Of a stretch of 64,000 bases of DNA, positions 52,127-61,392 are shown in pieces. A program made the translations under genes and the position numbers. The DNA is from Desulfomicrobium apsheronum (GTDB lineage Bacteria > Desulfobacterota > Desulfovibrionia > Desulfovibrionales > Desulfomicrobiaceae), in assembly GCF_900114115.1 (NCBI RefSeq), contig NZ_FORX01000006.1, forward strand, positions 100,746 to 164,745, written 5' to 3'. The notes beneath the pieces are model-generated. The model ran no database searches, was not told the DNA's origin, and worked only from the letters and a program-made list of their open reading frames with translations. Numbering within the stretch: the stretch's first letter is position 1; each line of letters begins with the position of its first letter.

Positions 52127-52148
52127 TTTGTCATACAACTGTCACCAA
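52127..52148 (+). promoter_or_regulatory. Pho box (PhoB-type operator)
   Basis: Two 11-bp direct repeats, TTTGTCATACA and ACTGTCACCAA, carry TGTCAT and TGTCAC exactly 11 bp apart, matching the PhoB operator rule (CTGTCAT-type 7-mer plus 4). It ends 19 bp before the start of a Na/Pi cotransporter, which makes functional sense. Confidence 0.65.
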
Positions 52149-52167
52149 AAACTCCCATGGATAATCT

Positions 52168-53841
52168 ATGCTCAATATTTTGGTTCAGACCCTTGGAGGA
52201 CTCGGCATTTTCATCCTCGGGATGAAGCTCATGACCGAGGGCCTGCAGATGGCTGCGGGCAACAGGATACGCAACGTCTTAAAAGCCGTGTCCGACAACA
52301 GGGTGGTGGGTTTTGCAACGGGCGCGGCTGTGACCGCCCTGGTGCAGTCATCCTCGGCCACCACGGTCATGCTCATAAGCTTCGTCTCGGCCGGGCTCAT
52401 GTCGTTGACCCAGGCCGTGGGCGTAATGCTCGGCTGCAACGTGGGCACGACCATGACCGCCCAGCTCATCGCCTTCAAACTCTCCAACCTCGCCCTGCCG
52501 GCCATCGCGCTCGGGGTTCCGCTCAAATATTTTTCCACGCGCAAGAAATACCGCTATCTGGGCGAAGTCATTCTGGGTTTCGGTCTGCTCTTTTTCGGCA
52601 TGACGGTCATGGGCGACGGGCTGAGACCGCTGCGGGTGGAGCCTGAATTCATAGCCTTTTTCACCAAATTCAATGCCGCATCCTTTGGCGGTATACTTCT
52701 TTGCGTGGCCACCGGCTGCGGGCTGACCATAGTGCTTCAGTCCTCCTCGGCCACGGTGGGCCTGACCATGGCCCTGGCCACCCAGGGCCTGCTCGACTTT
52801 CCTTCCGCCATGGCCCTGGTTCTCGGCGAGAACATCGGAACCACCATCACGGCCGAACTGGCCACCATCGGGGCGTCGAACATCGACTCCCATCGGGCGG
52901 CGCGTTCCAACACCATGTTCAACGTGCTCGGGGTAGTGATCATGCTGCTCATTTTCCCCTGGTTTTTGGTGGGTGTGGAATGGATAACCCAAAATGTCAT
53001 GGGAGCACAGCCCTGGAACCTCCATGTGGGTGAGGAATATCCCCATGTGGCCCGCTATCTGGCCAACGGCCACACGCTTTTCAACCTTACCAACGCGCTC
53101 GTTTTTCTGGTCTTCCTGCCTCTGCTGGTGCGGGTGGGAACCTGGCTTTCCCCCAAGGATAAGACCACGGGCGACTCCCTCTTTCGCCAGCCGGTCTTTG
53201 AACAGAACGTCGAGGACAACCCCGTGGCCGCGCTGGCCCAGGTGCGCGGCGAGATTCACCGCATGTCGCTGACCGTGCGCGCGGCGTACAACAACGCCCT
53301 GGAGTGTCTGGAGACTCGGGATCATCGCACCATCCGGCAGCGGCAGCGCTTCGAGGACCAGGTCAACGCCATGCACAGGGCCATCTCGACCTTCCTGGCC
53401 AAGACCATGCAAAGCGAGATCAACGAGGCCATCTCCAACGACATCGCCGAGCAGATGCGGGTCGTCAATAACCTCGAACGCATCGGTGATGCCGTGGAGG
53501 CGTTTGGCCTGCTGTGCGAGGACATCGTTGATAAGGAGTTGAAATTCAACGAGGTCGCCATGCGCGATTTGTTCATCATCGCCGCCAAGGTCGATGAATT
53601 CCTGAGGATGATCAGCGACGCCCTGATCAGGGAGCCCGAGAATTTGATGGAGAAGGCCGAGGAGGCCGAACGGACCATCGACGCCATGCGCGAATCCATG
53701 CGTGAATCCCATATCGAGCGGCTCAAGATCGGCAAATGCGGGATCGAAGGCGGCCTGACCTTCATCAACCTCCTGGCCCGGCTCGAAAAAATCGGCGATT
53801 ACTGCTACTCCATTGCCCGCTCCGTGACCTCCGAGAACTAG
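52168..53841 (+). CDS. Na+/phosphate cotransporter with PhoU-like C-terminal domain
   Basis: A 557-residue NptA/YjbB-type protein. Residues about 5-330 hold two Na/Pi cotransport repeats (ALVQSSSATTVMLISFVSAG and LQSSSATVGLTMALATQGL; the QSSSAT motifs are the family signature). Residues about 350-557 form a helical PhoU-like domain. It would move phosphate across the inner membrane with sodium, with the PhoU part giving regulation. A Pho box upstream implies induction at low phosphate. The ribosome binding site is weak. Confidence 0.92.
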   Translation: MLNILVQTLGGLGIFILGMKLMTEGLQMAAGNRIRNVLKAVSDNRVVGFATGAAVTALVQSSSATTVMLISFVSAGLMSLTQAVGVMLGCNVGTTMTAQLIAFKLSNLALPAIALGVPLKYFSTRKKYRYLGEVILGFGLLFFGMTVMGDGLRPLRVEPEFIAFFTKFNAASFGGILLCVATGCGLTIVLQSSSATVGLTMALATQGLLDFPSAMALVLGENIGTTITAELATIGASNIDSHRAARSNTMFNVLGVVIMLLIFPWFLVGVEWITQNVMGAQPWNLHVGEEYPHVARYLANGHTLFNLTNALVFLVFLPLLVRVGTWLSPKDKTTGDSLFRQPVFEQNVEDNPVAALAQVRGEIHRMSLTVRAAYNNALECLETRDHRTIRQRQRFEDQVNAMHRAISTFLAKTMQSEINEAISNDIAEQMRVVNNLERIGDAVEAFGLLCEDIVDKELKFNEVAMRDLFIIAAKVDEFLRMISDALIREPENLMEKAEEAERTIDAMRESMRESHIERLKIGKCGIEGGLTFINLLARLEKIGDYCYSIARSVTSEN

Positions 53842-53861
53842 ACTACCCAGTTTATTTTCCT

Positions 53862-53898
53862 GGAATTCCCGCAAGACGCAATGTCTTGCGGGAATTCC
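53862..53898. repeat. Perfect 16-bp inverted repeat after the phosphate transporter
   Basis: GGAATTCCCGCAAGAC (53862-53877) and GTCTTGCGGGAATTCC (53883-53898) pair perfectly around a five-base loop. No U-run follows on either strand. It lies 20 bp after the transporter stop and 82 bp before the next start, so it may end transcription, stabilise a 3' end or be a regulatory site. Confidence 0.75.
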
Positions 53899-53979
53899 TT
53901 GCCTCCATCGCCCTGCACCGGTATTCCTCTCGTAAAAGCCCGCAAGCCTTTCAGGTCTTTTCGGCTTGCCGGAGGACGC

Positions 53980-55953
53980 ATGAGATTTCCATTTTTTCAT
54001 TCCATCCGCGCGACGCTGGTCTTTCTGGTGCTCCTGGCCGTGCTGCCTGCATTGGGCATCATGCTTTTCTCGGGCTATTCGCTGCGGGTGAACATGATAG
54101 AGAGCGCCGAGGAGGGAGCCCTGCGCCAGATCCAGGTCATGGGCTCCCGTCATGAACAGGTTGTGGACAACGCACGGTTGCTGCTGGCCACCCTGGCCAA
54201 GGCGCGCGAAATACAGATGCTCGACCCCCAGGGTTCCAGGCTTCTGCTGGAAGAAATGCTCTCCCGCAACGGCGCCTACACAGCCTTGGCCTTGTACGAT
54301 CTGCAGGGGCGCATGGTGTCGGCTTCTCCGGCGGATGCCTTTTCCTCCGGGGAGGAGCAGGCCTGCTTGCAGGAAGCCAGGGAACACATGCATTTCAGCA
54401 TGGGGAGCTATCACCTTGTTTCCGGCACCCAGAATGTTGTCGTCGAATTTGCCCAGCCTGTCGTCGACCTGGAAGGATCGCTGCGCGGCGTGCTCGCGGC
54501 CTCCTTTGATCTGAGCTATTTCGGGCGTATTTTTACCGAGGCCCATCTGCCCGAGGGATCCATCTTCACCCTGACCGATGCTGACGGCACGCGACTGACC
54601 CGGTTTCCGGAAACCGAAAAATACACCTGGGTGCCCGATCTTCCCCGGATGATAACGAGGATGTCCGGGGAAAGGGCCGAGGGCACTTTTTTGGAAAAGG
54701 GCGTGGACGGGGTGCGCCGTCTTTACAGTTTCAAACGGGTGCAGTTCGGGGAGGATCCGTCAAGGCCGCTCATGATCCGTCTTGGCCAGCCCGAAGACTT
54801 GGCGCTGGCCGAGGCCAGACGGGCGCTTTTTCGCAATACGTTCCTTCTTGTGCTGGCGACGGTTCTGGCCGTGGTGGTGGCCCGGTTCGTGGGAGAGTTG
54901 ACCATCATGCGCCGTCTGAAGCGGCTGCTAGCGGCGGCGGATCGTCTTGGGACGGGCGATCTGAGCACGCGCACGGATCTTGACCACGCAGAAGGCGAAC
55001 TCGGGGTGCTCGCGGCCGCCTTTGACCGCATGGCCGGGAGTCTGCAGGTCCAGGATTCCGAGCGCAGGCGGGCCGAGGAGGAATGCTGCCTGCTGAACAC
55101 GGATCTGGAGGAGCGGGTCGAGACCCGCACCGCAGAGCTGGCTACGGCCAACACGGAACTGCAAACCGCCCTTGAAAATCTCCGTCAGGCCCAGGGGCAG
55201 CTGGTCATGTCCGAGAAGCTCGCCGCCCTGGGCGGGCTGGTGGCCGGAGTGGCGCACGAAATCAACACGCCGGTGGGCGTGGCTCTGTCCGCTACGTCGA
55301 CCCTGGCCGAAAAGAACCGGGTCATCAGCGAACTTTTCGCCACGGGCGAAATGAAACGGAGCGACCTGTCGGAATATCTGGAGTCCACTCGCGAGGGCGC
55401 GGAGATGAGCCTGATCAATCTGAACCGCGCCTCGGATCTGATCCGCAGTTTCAAGATGGTCGCGGCAGATCAGGTTTCCGAATCCCGCCGTGGTTTCAAC
55501 GTGCGCGAATACATCGGGCAGGTGCTCCTCAGCCTCAGACCCAAGCTGAAAAGAACCACGCATCGGATCGAGGTCGAATGCGACGAGGATTTGGTCATCG
55601 ACAGCTATCCCGGCGCGTTTTCCCAGATCCTGACCAATTTCATCGTCAACTCCCTGACCCATGCCTTCGGCGAAAAGGAGACGGGCCTGATACGCATCGA
55701 AATCGCAAAAAACGACGGCATGCTGAACCTGACCTATTCAGACGACGGGTGCGGCATCGCCCCTGAATATCAGGACAGGGTCTTCGAGCCCTTTTTCACC
55801 ACTGCCCGGGCCAAGGGTTCCACCGGCCTTGGCCTGCATATCGTCTTCAACATCGTGACCAGCACATTGGGCGGCACCATCACCTGTTGCAGTGCCCCGG
55901 GCCAGGGCACCTCGTTTCAGGTACGCATGCCCCTGCAAAGAGAGGGCACATGA
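53980..55953 (+). CDS. Transmembrane sensor histidine kinase
   Basis: A 657-residue kinase: helix 1 (about 10-32), a periplasmic Cache-like sensor (about 35-270), helix 2 (about 285-307), HAMP (about 308-365), a coiled coil rich in Glu/Arg, then the H-box GVAHEINTPVG and a HATPase with NFIVNSLTHAF, YSDDGCGIAPEYQD and GSTGLGLHIVFNIV. No receiver domain. It starts at the ATG with GGAGG upstream and overlaps the downstream response-regulator gene by 4 bp, a clear two-component pair. The ligand is unknown. Confidence 0.92.
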   Translation: MRFPFFHSIRATLVFLVLLAVLPALGIMLFSGYSLRVNMIESAEEGALRQIQVMGSRHEQVVDNARLLLATLAKAREIQMLDPQGSRLLLEEMLSRNGAYTALALYDLQGRMVSASPADAFSSGEEQACLQEAREHMHFSMGSYHLVSGTQNVVVEFAQPVVDLEGSLRGVLAASFDLSYFGRIFTEAHLPEGSIFTLTDADGTRLTRFPETEKYTWVPDLPRMITRMSGERAEGTFLEKGVDGVRRLYSFKRVQFGEDPSRPLMIRLGQPEDLALAEARRALFRNTFLLVLATVLAVVVARFVGELTIMRRLKRLLAAADRLGTGDLSTRTDLDHAEGELGVLAAAFDRMAGSLQVQDSERRRAEEECCLLNTDLEERVETRTAELATANTELQTALENLRQAQGQLVMSEKLAALGGLVAGVAHEINTPVGVALSATSTLAEKNRVISELFATGEMKRSDLSEYLESTREGAEMSLINLNRASDLIRSFKMVAADQVSESRRGFNVREYIGQVLLSLRPKLKRTTHRIEVECDEDLVIDSYPGAFSQILTNFIVNSLTHAFGEKETGLIRIEIAKNDGMLNLTYSDDGCGIAPEYQDRVFEPFFTTARAKGSTGLGLHIVFNIVTSTLGGTITCCSAPGQGTSFQVRMPLQREGT

Positions 55954-57569
55954 CCGGTAACGACGAGATTTTGTTCAAGGACGAGATTCCGCCTCTGGCG
56001 CCTGCCCAATCAGCGGGGGATGACGGCTGGAAGATCCTGATCGTGGACGATGAGGCGGACGTGCACAGCGTCACCACCTACATGCTCGCCGGTCAGGAGT
56101 ATCGCGGCCGGAAATTCAATTTTCTGCATGCCTACAGCGCGGAAGAGGCCAAGATAGTGCTGGCGGAACACCCCGACGTCGCCGTGATCCTGCTCGACGT
56201 GGTCATGGAGACCGACGACAGTGGGCTGCTGCTTGTCAAATACATCCGCGAGGAGATGAACGACTACACCGTGCGCATCATCCTGCGCACCGGACAGCCG
56301 GGCAAGGCTCCGGCGGCGAAGGTCATCCTTGAATACGATATCGACGACTACAAGGAAAAAACGGAGCTGACCCTGGAGAAGATGCTGGTCACGCTCATCT
56401 CGGCCCTGCGCAGCTACAATTTCATCACCACCATCGAGAACAACCGCAATGGCCTGCGGCGCATCATCGAGGCCTCTTCGGACATCTTCGAACGCCAATC
56501 CTTGCAGAAACTCGGCTGTGGAGTCTTGAGCCAGCTCACCTCAATCCTGCAACTGAAGAAGGACGCCGTGCTCACGCAGGCCTCCGGGCTGACCGCTTCG
56601 GGGATAAAGGGCGAGTCGGTGATTCTGGCCGCCACCGGGGAGTTCAGCAAGTATCTGGAAAAGCCCATCCATCAGATTCAGAGCGAAATGGTGCACCGGG
56701 CTCTCGACCGGGCCAGGACCCAGCCCCATGGCTTCTATTGCGAGGAGGACAAGTGCGCCTGGTATTTCCAGAGCAAGACCGGCTCGGACAACTTTCTGTA
56801 TTTTGAAATTTCAAAGGATCTGGATGAGAACGACCATGATCTGCTCGAACTCTTTTTCACCAATGTTTCCCTGGCGTTCGACAACCTGTATCTGAACAAG
56901 GGCATCGAGGACACGCAAAAGGAAGTCATCTTCCACATGGCCGAGACCATGGAGTGCCGCTCGGCCGAGACGGGCAGCCATGTCCGGCGCGTATCGGAGT
57001 ATGTGCGCCTGATGGCCCTGAAATACGGACTTGGCGAGGAGCAGGCGGAAATGCTCAAACTGGCCTCGACAGCCCATGACCTGGGCAAGATAGGCATCCC
57101 CGATTCCATCCTGAACAAGCCCGGGCCGCTCAACCCGGAGGAATACGATATCATCAAGAGCCATGTGCAGCGCGGCTATGACCTGCTCGTGAACTCGACA
57201 AGCCCCATCATCAAGACAGCGGCGCGGATCATCCTGCTGCATCACGAGCGCTGGGACGGGCAGGGCTATCCGCAGGGCCTCGTGGGAGAGGAGACGCACA
57301 TTCACGGCCGTATCGTGGCCGTGGCCGATGTGTTCGACGCCCTGTCCAACAAGCGGGTCTACCATCAGGCCTGGAACTGGGACAAGGTCTTCGCCTATTT
57401 TCTGGAAGAGAGCGGCAAGCATTTTGACCCGTGCCTGGTCGACATCCTCCTGGAGAACAAGGAGGAGTTCATGGCCATCTGGGAAGAATACCACGACGAG
57501 TGCGGGGTCTGTTCGGGAAGCCGGGAAGCGCTCCCGGCGGATTCTGCCCGCTCCGACCGCTCCGAATGA
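55950..57569 (+). CDS. Response regulator with DUF3369 and HD-GYP phosphodiesterase domains
   Basis: A 539-residue regulator: receiver about 27-150 with phospho-acceptor Asp83 in VILLDVVME, a DUF3369 region (about 170-335) and HD-GYP (about 345-520) with STAHDLGKIGIPDS and HHERWDGQGYPQGL. Signals through the upstream kinase would control cyclic-di-GMP breakdown. Start at the ATG that overlaps the kinase stop (ATGA). It is the second HD-GYP protein in this window. Confidence 0.93.
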   Translation: MTGNDEILFKDEIPPLAPAQSAGDDGWKILIVDDEADVHSVTTYMLAGQEYRGRKFNFLHAYSAEEAKIVLAEHPDVAVILLDVVMETDDSGLLLVKYIREEMNDYTVRIILRTGQPGKAPAAKVILEYDIDDYKEKTELTLEKMLVTLISALRSYNFITTIENNRNGLRRIIEASSDIFERQSLQKLGCGVLSQLTSILQLKKDAVLTQASGLTASGIKGESVILAATGEFSKYLEKPIHQIQSEMVHRALDRARTQPHGFYCEEDKCAWYFQSKTGSDNFLYFEISKDLDENDHDLLELFFTNVSLAFDNLYLNKGIEDTQKEVIFHMAETMECRSAETGSHVRRVSEYVRLMALKYGLGEEQAEMLKLASTAHDLGKIGIPDSILNKPGPLNPEEYDIIKSHVQRGYDLLVNSTSPIIKTAARIILLHHERWDGQGYPQGLVGEETHIHGRIVAVADVFDALSNKRVYHQAWNWDKVFAYFLEESGKHFDPCLVDILLENKEEFMAIWEEYHDECGVCSGSREALPADSARSDRSE

Positions 57570-58032
57570 AGCGGGAACTTCTTGAATTGCCTGCCGTTTC
57601 ATCGTCTCCGACCCGCCTTCTCCTGCGTCTTCCCAGTTTGACGACTTGCTGGCGGCCGAGCGCGCGAAACGACGAGACGCCGGTAGTAAAACAGGTCGGT
57701 TTTCACCGCGTATGACAAAATTCAACGTGCGGGGCGCATCGGAAATAGTCGAACGAGTTGCCGTGCATATTGCGCAGATGTAACTTGATGCAAAGGCATG
57801 TCTTTATCCAGGCTGTTGGTCGATGCAACACTAGCCAGTCGGCGATTATCCTCGCTCTGTCATATCAATACTAAATGATCTTGGTACCGCAGTCAGATAA
57901 AATAATGATTGCTACCCATGTCTTACAATCATTCCCTCCTTGCTCGAATCAATATTTGTTGCTAATCGACCATAGCCCATTCAACCTAATGCTTGGCTCT
58001 GCCTTGTATTATAGCGCTTAGTGGTCGGTTCA
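57570..58032. other. Spacer of 460 bp at the edge of the accessory region
   Basis: The left part has host-like composition; from about 57780 it becomes more AT-rich. A frame at about 57597-57783 reads SSQFDDLLAAERAKRRDAG but has no start codon or ribosome binding site, so it is not called. No RNA gene was recognised. The change in composition marks the start of the accessory region. Confidence 0.45.
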
Positions 58033-58362
58033 ATGAAATACGCGTTTCTCGTTCTCGCGCTTCTCACACTCTGGACGCCCCGCGCCTGGTCCGAAGGCCC
58101 GTGGCATGTCAACGGCCATGTCTTCACGAACGTGAACGCCATGCAAAAGGGCAGAGAAGTCACGGTCAGTGGTCGCGTCAGCAGCGGCCCGATGAAGAAT
58201 CCGCTTCAGATCGCACTGTACGTCTCAAACGACGAGGGAAAGACGTACAGGACGTCCGCCGTGGTCAGAAATTTCTGCGGCAAGGGCGAGCTGTTCGAGT
58301 CGAAGTTCACTGCGTGGGAAAGGGCCAGGTGGTGGAAAGTGGTGGCGATCGAGTCGAATTGA
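58033..58362 (+). CDS. Small exported protein of unknown function
   Basis: A 109-residue protein with a clear signal peptide (MKYAFLVLALLTLWTPRAWS, likely cut near residue 20) and a mature beta-rich part (REVTVSGRVSSGPMKNPLQI, LYVSNDEGKTYRTSAVVRN). It has one cysteine. The ATG has no good ribosome binding site; a GTG four codons upstream is an alternative. Probably periplasmic. Family not recognised. Confidence 0.6.
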   Translation: MKYAFLVLALLTLWTPRAWSEGPWHVNGHVFTNVNAMQKGREVTVSGRVSSGPMKNPLQIALYVSNDEGKTYRTSAVVRNFCGKGELFESKFTAWERARWWKVVAIESN

Positions 58363-58490
58363 AGCGAGAATGGTGAAACTCGATTCCTTTCTGAAATTTA
58401 TGCTCGATAGTATGCGCTCCATTCTTGATGAGCCATGGCGCGTGAAATTTTGTTGAAGATGTTCCACTCGCCGCAATCCGGAGGCCGGGA

Positions 58491-59405
58491 ATGATCATCA
58501 AGAGTAGAGATCCAAAGGACAGGGATATTGCCGAACTCGATGCGTTGCTGAAGCAGGCGGACGCTCAAGGCAAGCGATTTCTCATCGAACGCGAACTGCG
58601 GGCCATGAAGGCCGGGATAGCGGGGGAGGAGGACTGCGCCTACTACATCAATTTTTATTTCGGCAATTCTGACAACTGGTGCGTGATCCACGACCTGCGC
58701 ATCGAGCACCAGGGCAGCGTGGCTCAGATCGACCACCTGCTGATCAATCGCCTCTTCGAGATCTACGTCATCGAATCGAAGAATTTCTCCTACGAAGTGG
58801 CCATCAACGACAGCGGAGAATTCACCCTCAAAAGCGGCTCCCACTCTTTCGGCATCCCCTCGCCCATCGAACAGAACAAGCGCCACATCTTCCTGCTGGA
58901 AAAATTCATCGCCGATCGCGGTCTCACCCCCAGCAGGCTCGGCATCCCAATAACCCCCCGCTACAGAAGTCTGATCCTCATGTCCCCCAAGTCCGTCATC
59001 ACCAGACCGGACAGAAAGACGTTCGACACCGACATGGTGATCAAGGCCGATACGTTGCGGACAAAAATCGACCACATTGTCGACAAGATAAACCCATTGC
59101 AGGGTCTGGCCATCATGGGAAACATGTCGACGATCAAGACCGTGACCGATTTCGCGGAATCTCTACGGTCGTGCCATTCCAGCACATCCATCGACTACCG
59201 GAAGAGATTCGGGATCGAGGCGGCGACTGATCCGATCCAGACTGTGATCGACAGGAGTAACGGGACGGAGGGGCCAGGGGAGAAGAAGTATTACTGCTTC
59301 AAGTGCAGGAAGGCGATTCCGGATAATGTGGCGCGATTTTGTTGGAATAATAAGGAGAGGTTTGGGGGGAAGGCGTTTTGTTATGAGTGTCAGAAGGGGA
59401 TGTGA
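58491..59405 (+). CDS. NERD (nuclease-related) domain protein with C-terminal zinc ribbon
   Basis: A 304-residue protein. The NERD core includes GEEDCAYYINFYFG, VAQIDHLLINRLFEIYVIESKN, the predicted PD-(D/E)xK nuclease-like pattern (Asp in QIDH; Glu-x-Lys in IESKN). The C-terminus YYCFKCRKAIPDNVARFC and FCYECQKGM form a probable zinc ribbon. NERD proteins often occur in mobile or defence contexts, sometimes fused to kinases or helicases. The last 130 bases are more AT-rich than the rest. GGAGG precedes the ATG. Confidence 0.78.
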   Translation: MIIKSRDPKDRDIAELDALLKQADAQGKRFLIERELRAMKAGIAGEEDCAYYINFYFGNSDNWCVIHDLRIEHQGSVAQIDHLLINRLFEIYVIESKNFSYEVAINDSGEFTLKSGSHSFGIPSPIEQNKRHIFLLEKFIADRGLTPSRLGIPITPRYRSLILMSPKSVITRPDRKTFDTDMVIKADTLRTKIDHIVDKINPLQGLAIMGNMSTIKTVTDFAESLRSCHSSTSIDYRKRFGIEAATDPIQTVIDRSNGTEGPGEKKYYCFKCRKAIPDNVARFCWNNKERFGGKAFCYECQKGM

Positions 59406-59494
59406 TGATTGGTAATTTTTAGAAAAAATCAAGTTTCAATATTTAGTCTTCGTTTCAGCATGACTTATCACTGAAATTGAAAAGAGGGGCTGTA

Positions 59495-60574
59495 ATGGAT
59501 TTCATAGACAAGCTTACAGAATTATCTGCTCGCATTCAGCGACAAAAAGAATCCGTCTTGACTGAAGAAGCTGCAAAGACAGCATTCGTCCTCCCCTTCA
59601 TCCAAGCTCTTGGATATGACATTTTTAACCCAGAAGAAGTCATACCAGAATTAACTGCAGACCATGGAGTCAAGAAAGGCGAAAAGGTTGATTATGCAAT
59701 ACAGCTCGACAAGCAAAAGGTAATTCTTATTGAATGCAAACCTGTAGGGTCTGATTTGGAAGCAAAACACGCAGGCCAACTTTTTAGATATTTTTCTGTT
59801 ACAGAAGCTCGATTCGGAGTTTTAACAGACGGTATTCGATATGTATTTTTTAGCGATTTGGAGAAAGAGAATAAAATGGACGAACGTCCATTTTTTGAAT
59901 TTAATTTACTTCAATTTTCAGAATCGAATGTTGATGAGTTGAAAAAATTCACAAAGAATTTTTTTGACCTTCAGACAATTATAAGTACAGCGAGTAACTT
60001 GAAGTATTTTAAGGCGCTTAGTGAAGAAATTAGAGCAGAATTTGATAGCCCATCTGAAGAGTTTGTTAAAATTTTAACTGGAAGAGTTTATCCAGGCAGA
60101 TTTACACAGCAAATAAAAGATCAATTCACTGAATTAACTCAAAGAGCCATGCGAGACTTCATTCGGTCTAGGGTTAACGAGCGTCTGAAGACAGCCCTTG
60201 AAACGGACAATCATGAAAATGTTGCGGAGATACAAAAACGAGAAGAAGTGACTGAAGAAGACTTAAATAAGGTTAATGGGGTTCTCACCACCGAGGATGA
60301 ATTAGAAGCCTATAGAGTTGTGCGCGCAATCGGAGCTGAGTATGTTGATCCTGAAAGAATCACTATGCGTGACGCGAAAAGCTATTGTGCTATATTACTT
60401 GATAATAATAACAGGCGACCTATATGTCGACTTTATTTTGGAAAATCGAAAATGTCAGTATCTATATTTGTTCCTGAGAATGAGACTAAAATAGATATTA
60501 ATAAAATTTCTGATATATATAGGTGCCGTGCCGAATTAGAGCTAGCAATAAAGCAATACGATAAACACTCATAA
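59495..60574 (+). CDS. HsdR N-terminal-like (type I restriction) domain protein
   Basis: A 359-residue protein from ATG 59495, with AAGAGGGG upstream. The N-terminal HSDR_N-like nuclease fold has EEAAKTAFVLPFIQALGYD, then the D-x(13)-ExK pattern EKVDYAIQ...VILIECKP. A long helical part and a small C-terminal domain (YCAILLDNNNRRPICRLYFG) follow. The helicase domains of HsdR are missing and no hsdM/hsdS genes are near, so it is an orphan of the group found in defence and mobile regions. It is AT-rich compared with the core. Confidence 0.78.
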   Translation: MDFIDKLTELSARIQRQKESVLTEEAAKTAFVLPFIQALGYDIFNPEEVIPELTADHGVKKGEKVDYAIQLDKQKVILIECKPVGSDLEAKHAGQLFRYFSVTEARFGVLTDGIRYVFFSDLEKENKMDERPFFEFNLLQFSESNVDELKKFTKNFFDLQTIISTASNLKYFKALSEEIRAEFDSPSEEFVKILTGRVYPGRFTQQIKDQFTELTQRAMRDFIRSRVNERLKTALETDNHENVAEIQKREEVTEEDLNKVNGVLTTEDELEAYRVVRAIGAEYVDPERITMRDAKSYCAILLDNNNRRPICRLYFGKSKMSVSIFVPENETKIDINKISDIYRCRAELELAIKQYDKHS

Positions 60575-60602
60575 GTCTTTTTGAAAACATCCGAAGATCA
60601 TA

Positions 60603-60783
60603 ATGGCGAAGAACACAGGTGAAGGATACCGTAAAGGCAGCATCTGACCGTTCCCAGGTTCAAAATTCTAAGACCGGCCAGCGGGTCAAACGTGATACGG
60701 AAACAGGCAAGTTCATGGATGTGAAACAGGACGGGGAACCCTTCAAAAGTGTTGCAAAGGAGGTGGACGACCGCAGGGAATGA
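60603..60783 (+). pseudogene. Frameshifted small gene upstream of a DUF262 remnant
   Basis: From ATG 60603 the frame reads MAKNTGEGYRKGSI and stops. One base over, it continues as DRSQVQNSKTGQRVKRDTET, then GKFMDVKQDGEPFKSVAKEV and ends at 60783. Joined, it would be a small basic protein of about 59 residues of the type often linked to toxin or defence genes. The shift suggests decay. It is directly followed by the DUF262 stub. Confidence 0.6.
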
Positions 60784-60801
60784 ACTTTGAAAGGACCAAG
60801 T

Positions 60802-60912
60802 ATGACCGAACTCTCCAACTTTACCAGCGACAAGGAACCGCTTGCCGATCTTCTCAAGAGTATCAAGTCTGGCCGAACCCAATTGCCGGATTTTCAACGC
60901 GGTTGGGTCTGA
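60802..60912 (+). pseudogene. N-terminal stub of a DUF262 (GmrS-type) gene
   Basis: Thirty-six residues, MTELSNFTSDKEPLADLLKS continuing to IKSGRTQLPDFQRGWV, then TGA. The ending matches the DUF262 signature in which QRGWVW is followed by the active DGQQR-type motifs hundreds of residues later; here the second Trp codon position is TGA (TGG to TGA) and downstream DNA does not continue the family. AAGGA precedes the ATG. DUF262/DUF1524 proteins (GmrSD) are type IV restriction enzymes acting on modified DNA. This is a remnant. Confidence 0.65.
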
Positions 60913-61392
60913 GACAAAGGAGAGGAGAGCAGTTCTTTAGGATCGGACGGAATCTCTGAGACCAAGACTAGCAAGTTTCAAGATCTGATCATCGGCTTTT
61001 ACAGGGTTATTATTCGAGCCTAAATTGTAATGAGTTGCAAATCGATTATGTTGTTTGTAGATTACATGTAAGGATTACTTTTTTTCTTTTATATTGTAAC
61101 AAAAGAGCTGCTGCAGATGGAGTGTTTCCTCAGTCAAAATATTCAATCACTCTCGGTACAATTCTGTTTTAGCTATTTTATTGCCAACACCGAAAGTCAA
61201 GTACTCAAATATAAAAATGCGCCAAATAAGTGATAAAATCAGGCTTTGCAGTAAAAATCTCAAGATTTCACGGCAATGGCTTTAATAAATGTCTAACAAG
61301 GCAGATTTATTCGGAAAGCAAATAACGTGCTGTCTATTCGCAGCTTATTTTTTTGCTGCCGATGATTTGCAGCGTTCATTGAAGGTTAAGAT
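60913..61392. other. AT-rich spacer of 480 bp after the DUF262 stub
   Basis: No supported gene. Low GC throughout, with short hairpins such as GCAGC-TTATTTTTTT-GCTGC near 61342-61358. An attC-like GTCTAAC at 61289 was checked and not accepted. It probably represents junction DNA left by deletion of the rest of the DUF262 gene. Confidence 0.45.

Noticed and set aside
57597..57783. Open frame with SSQFDDLLAAERAKRRDAG
   Set aside because: Looks protein-like for about 30 codons, but there is a stop just upstream, no start codon before the end and no ribosome binding site. Kept as spacer; a decayed fragment remains possible.
60598..60897. 99-codon minus-strand frame
   Set aside because: It is a shadow of the frameshifted small gene and the DUF262 stub, which match recognisable protein sequence on the plus strand.
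61286..61392. Integron attC-like site (GTCTAAC ... GTTAAGA)
   Set aside because: The right core lacks the final pyrimidine of GTTRRRY, the inner boxes do not pair, and there is no integrase or second cassette.
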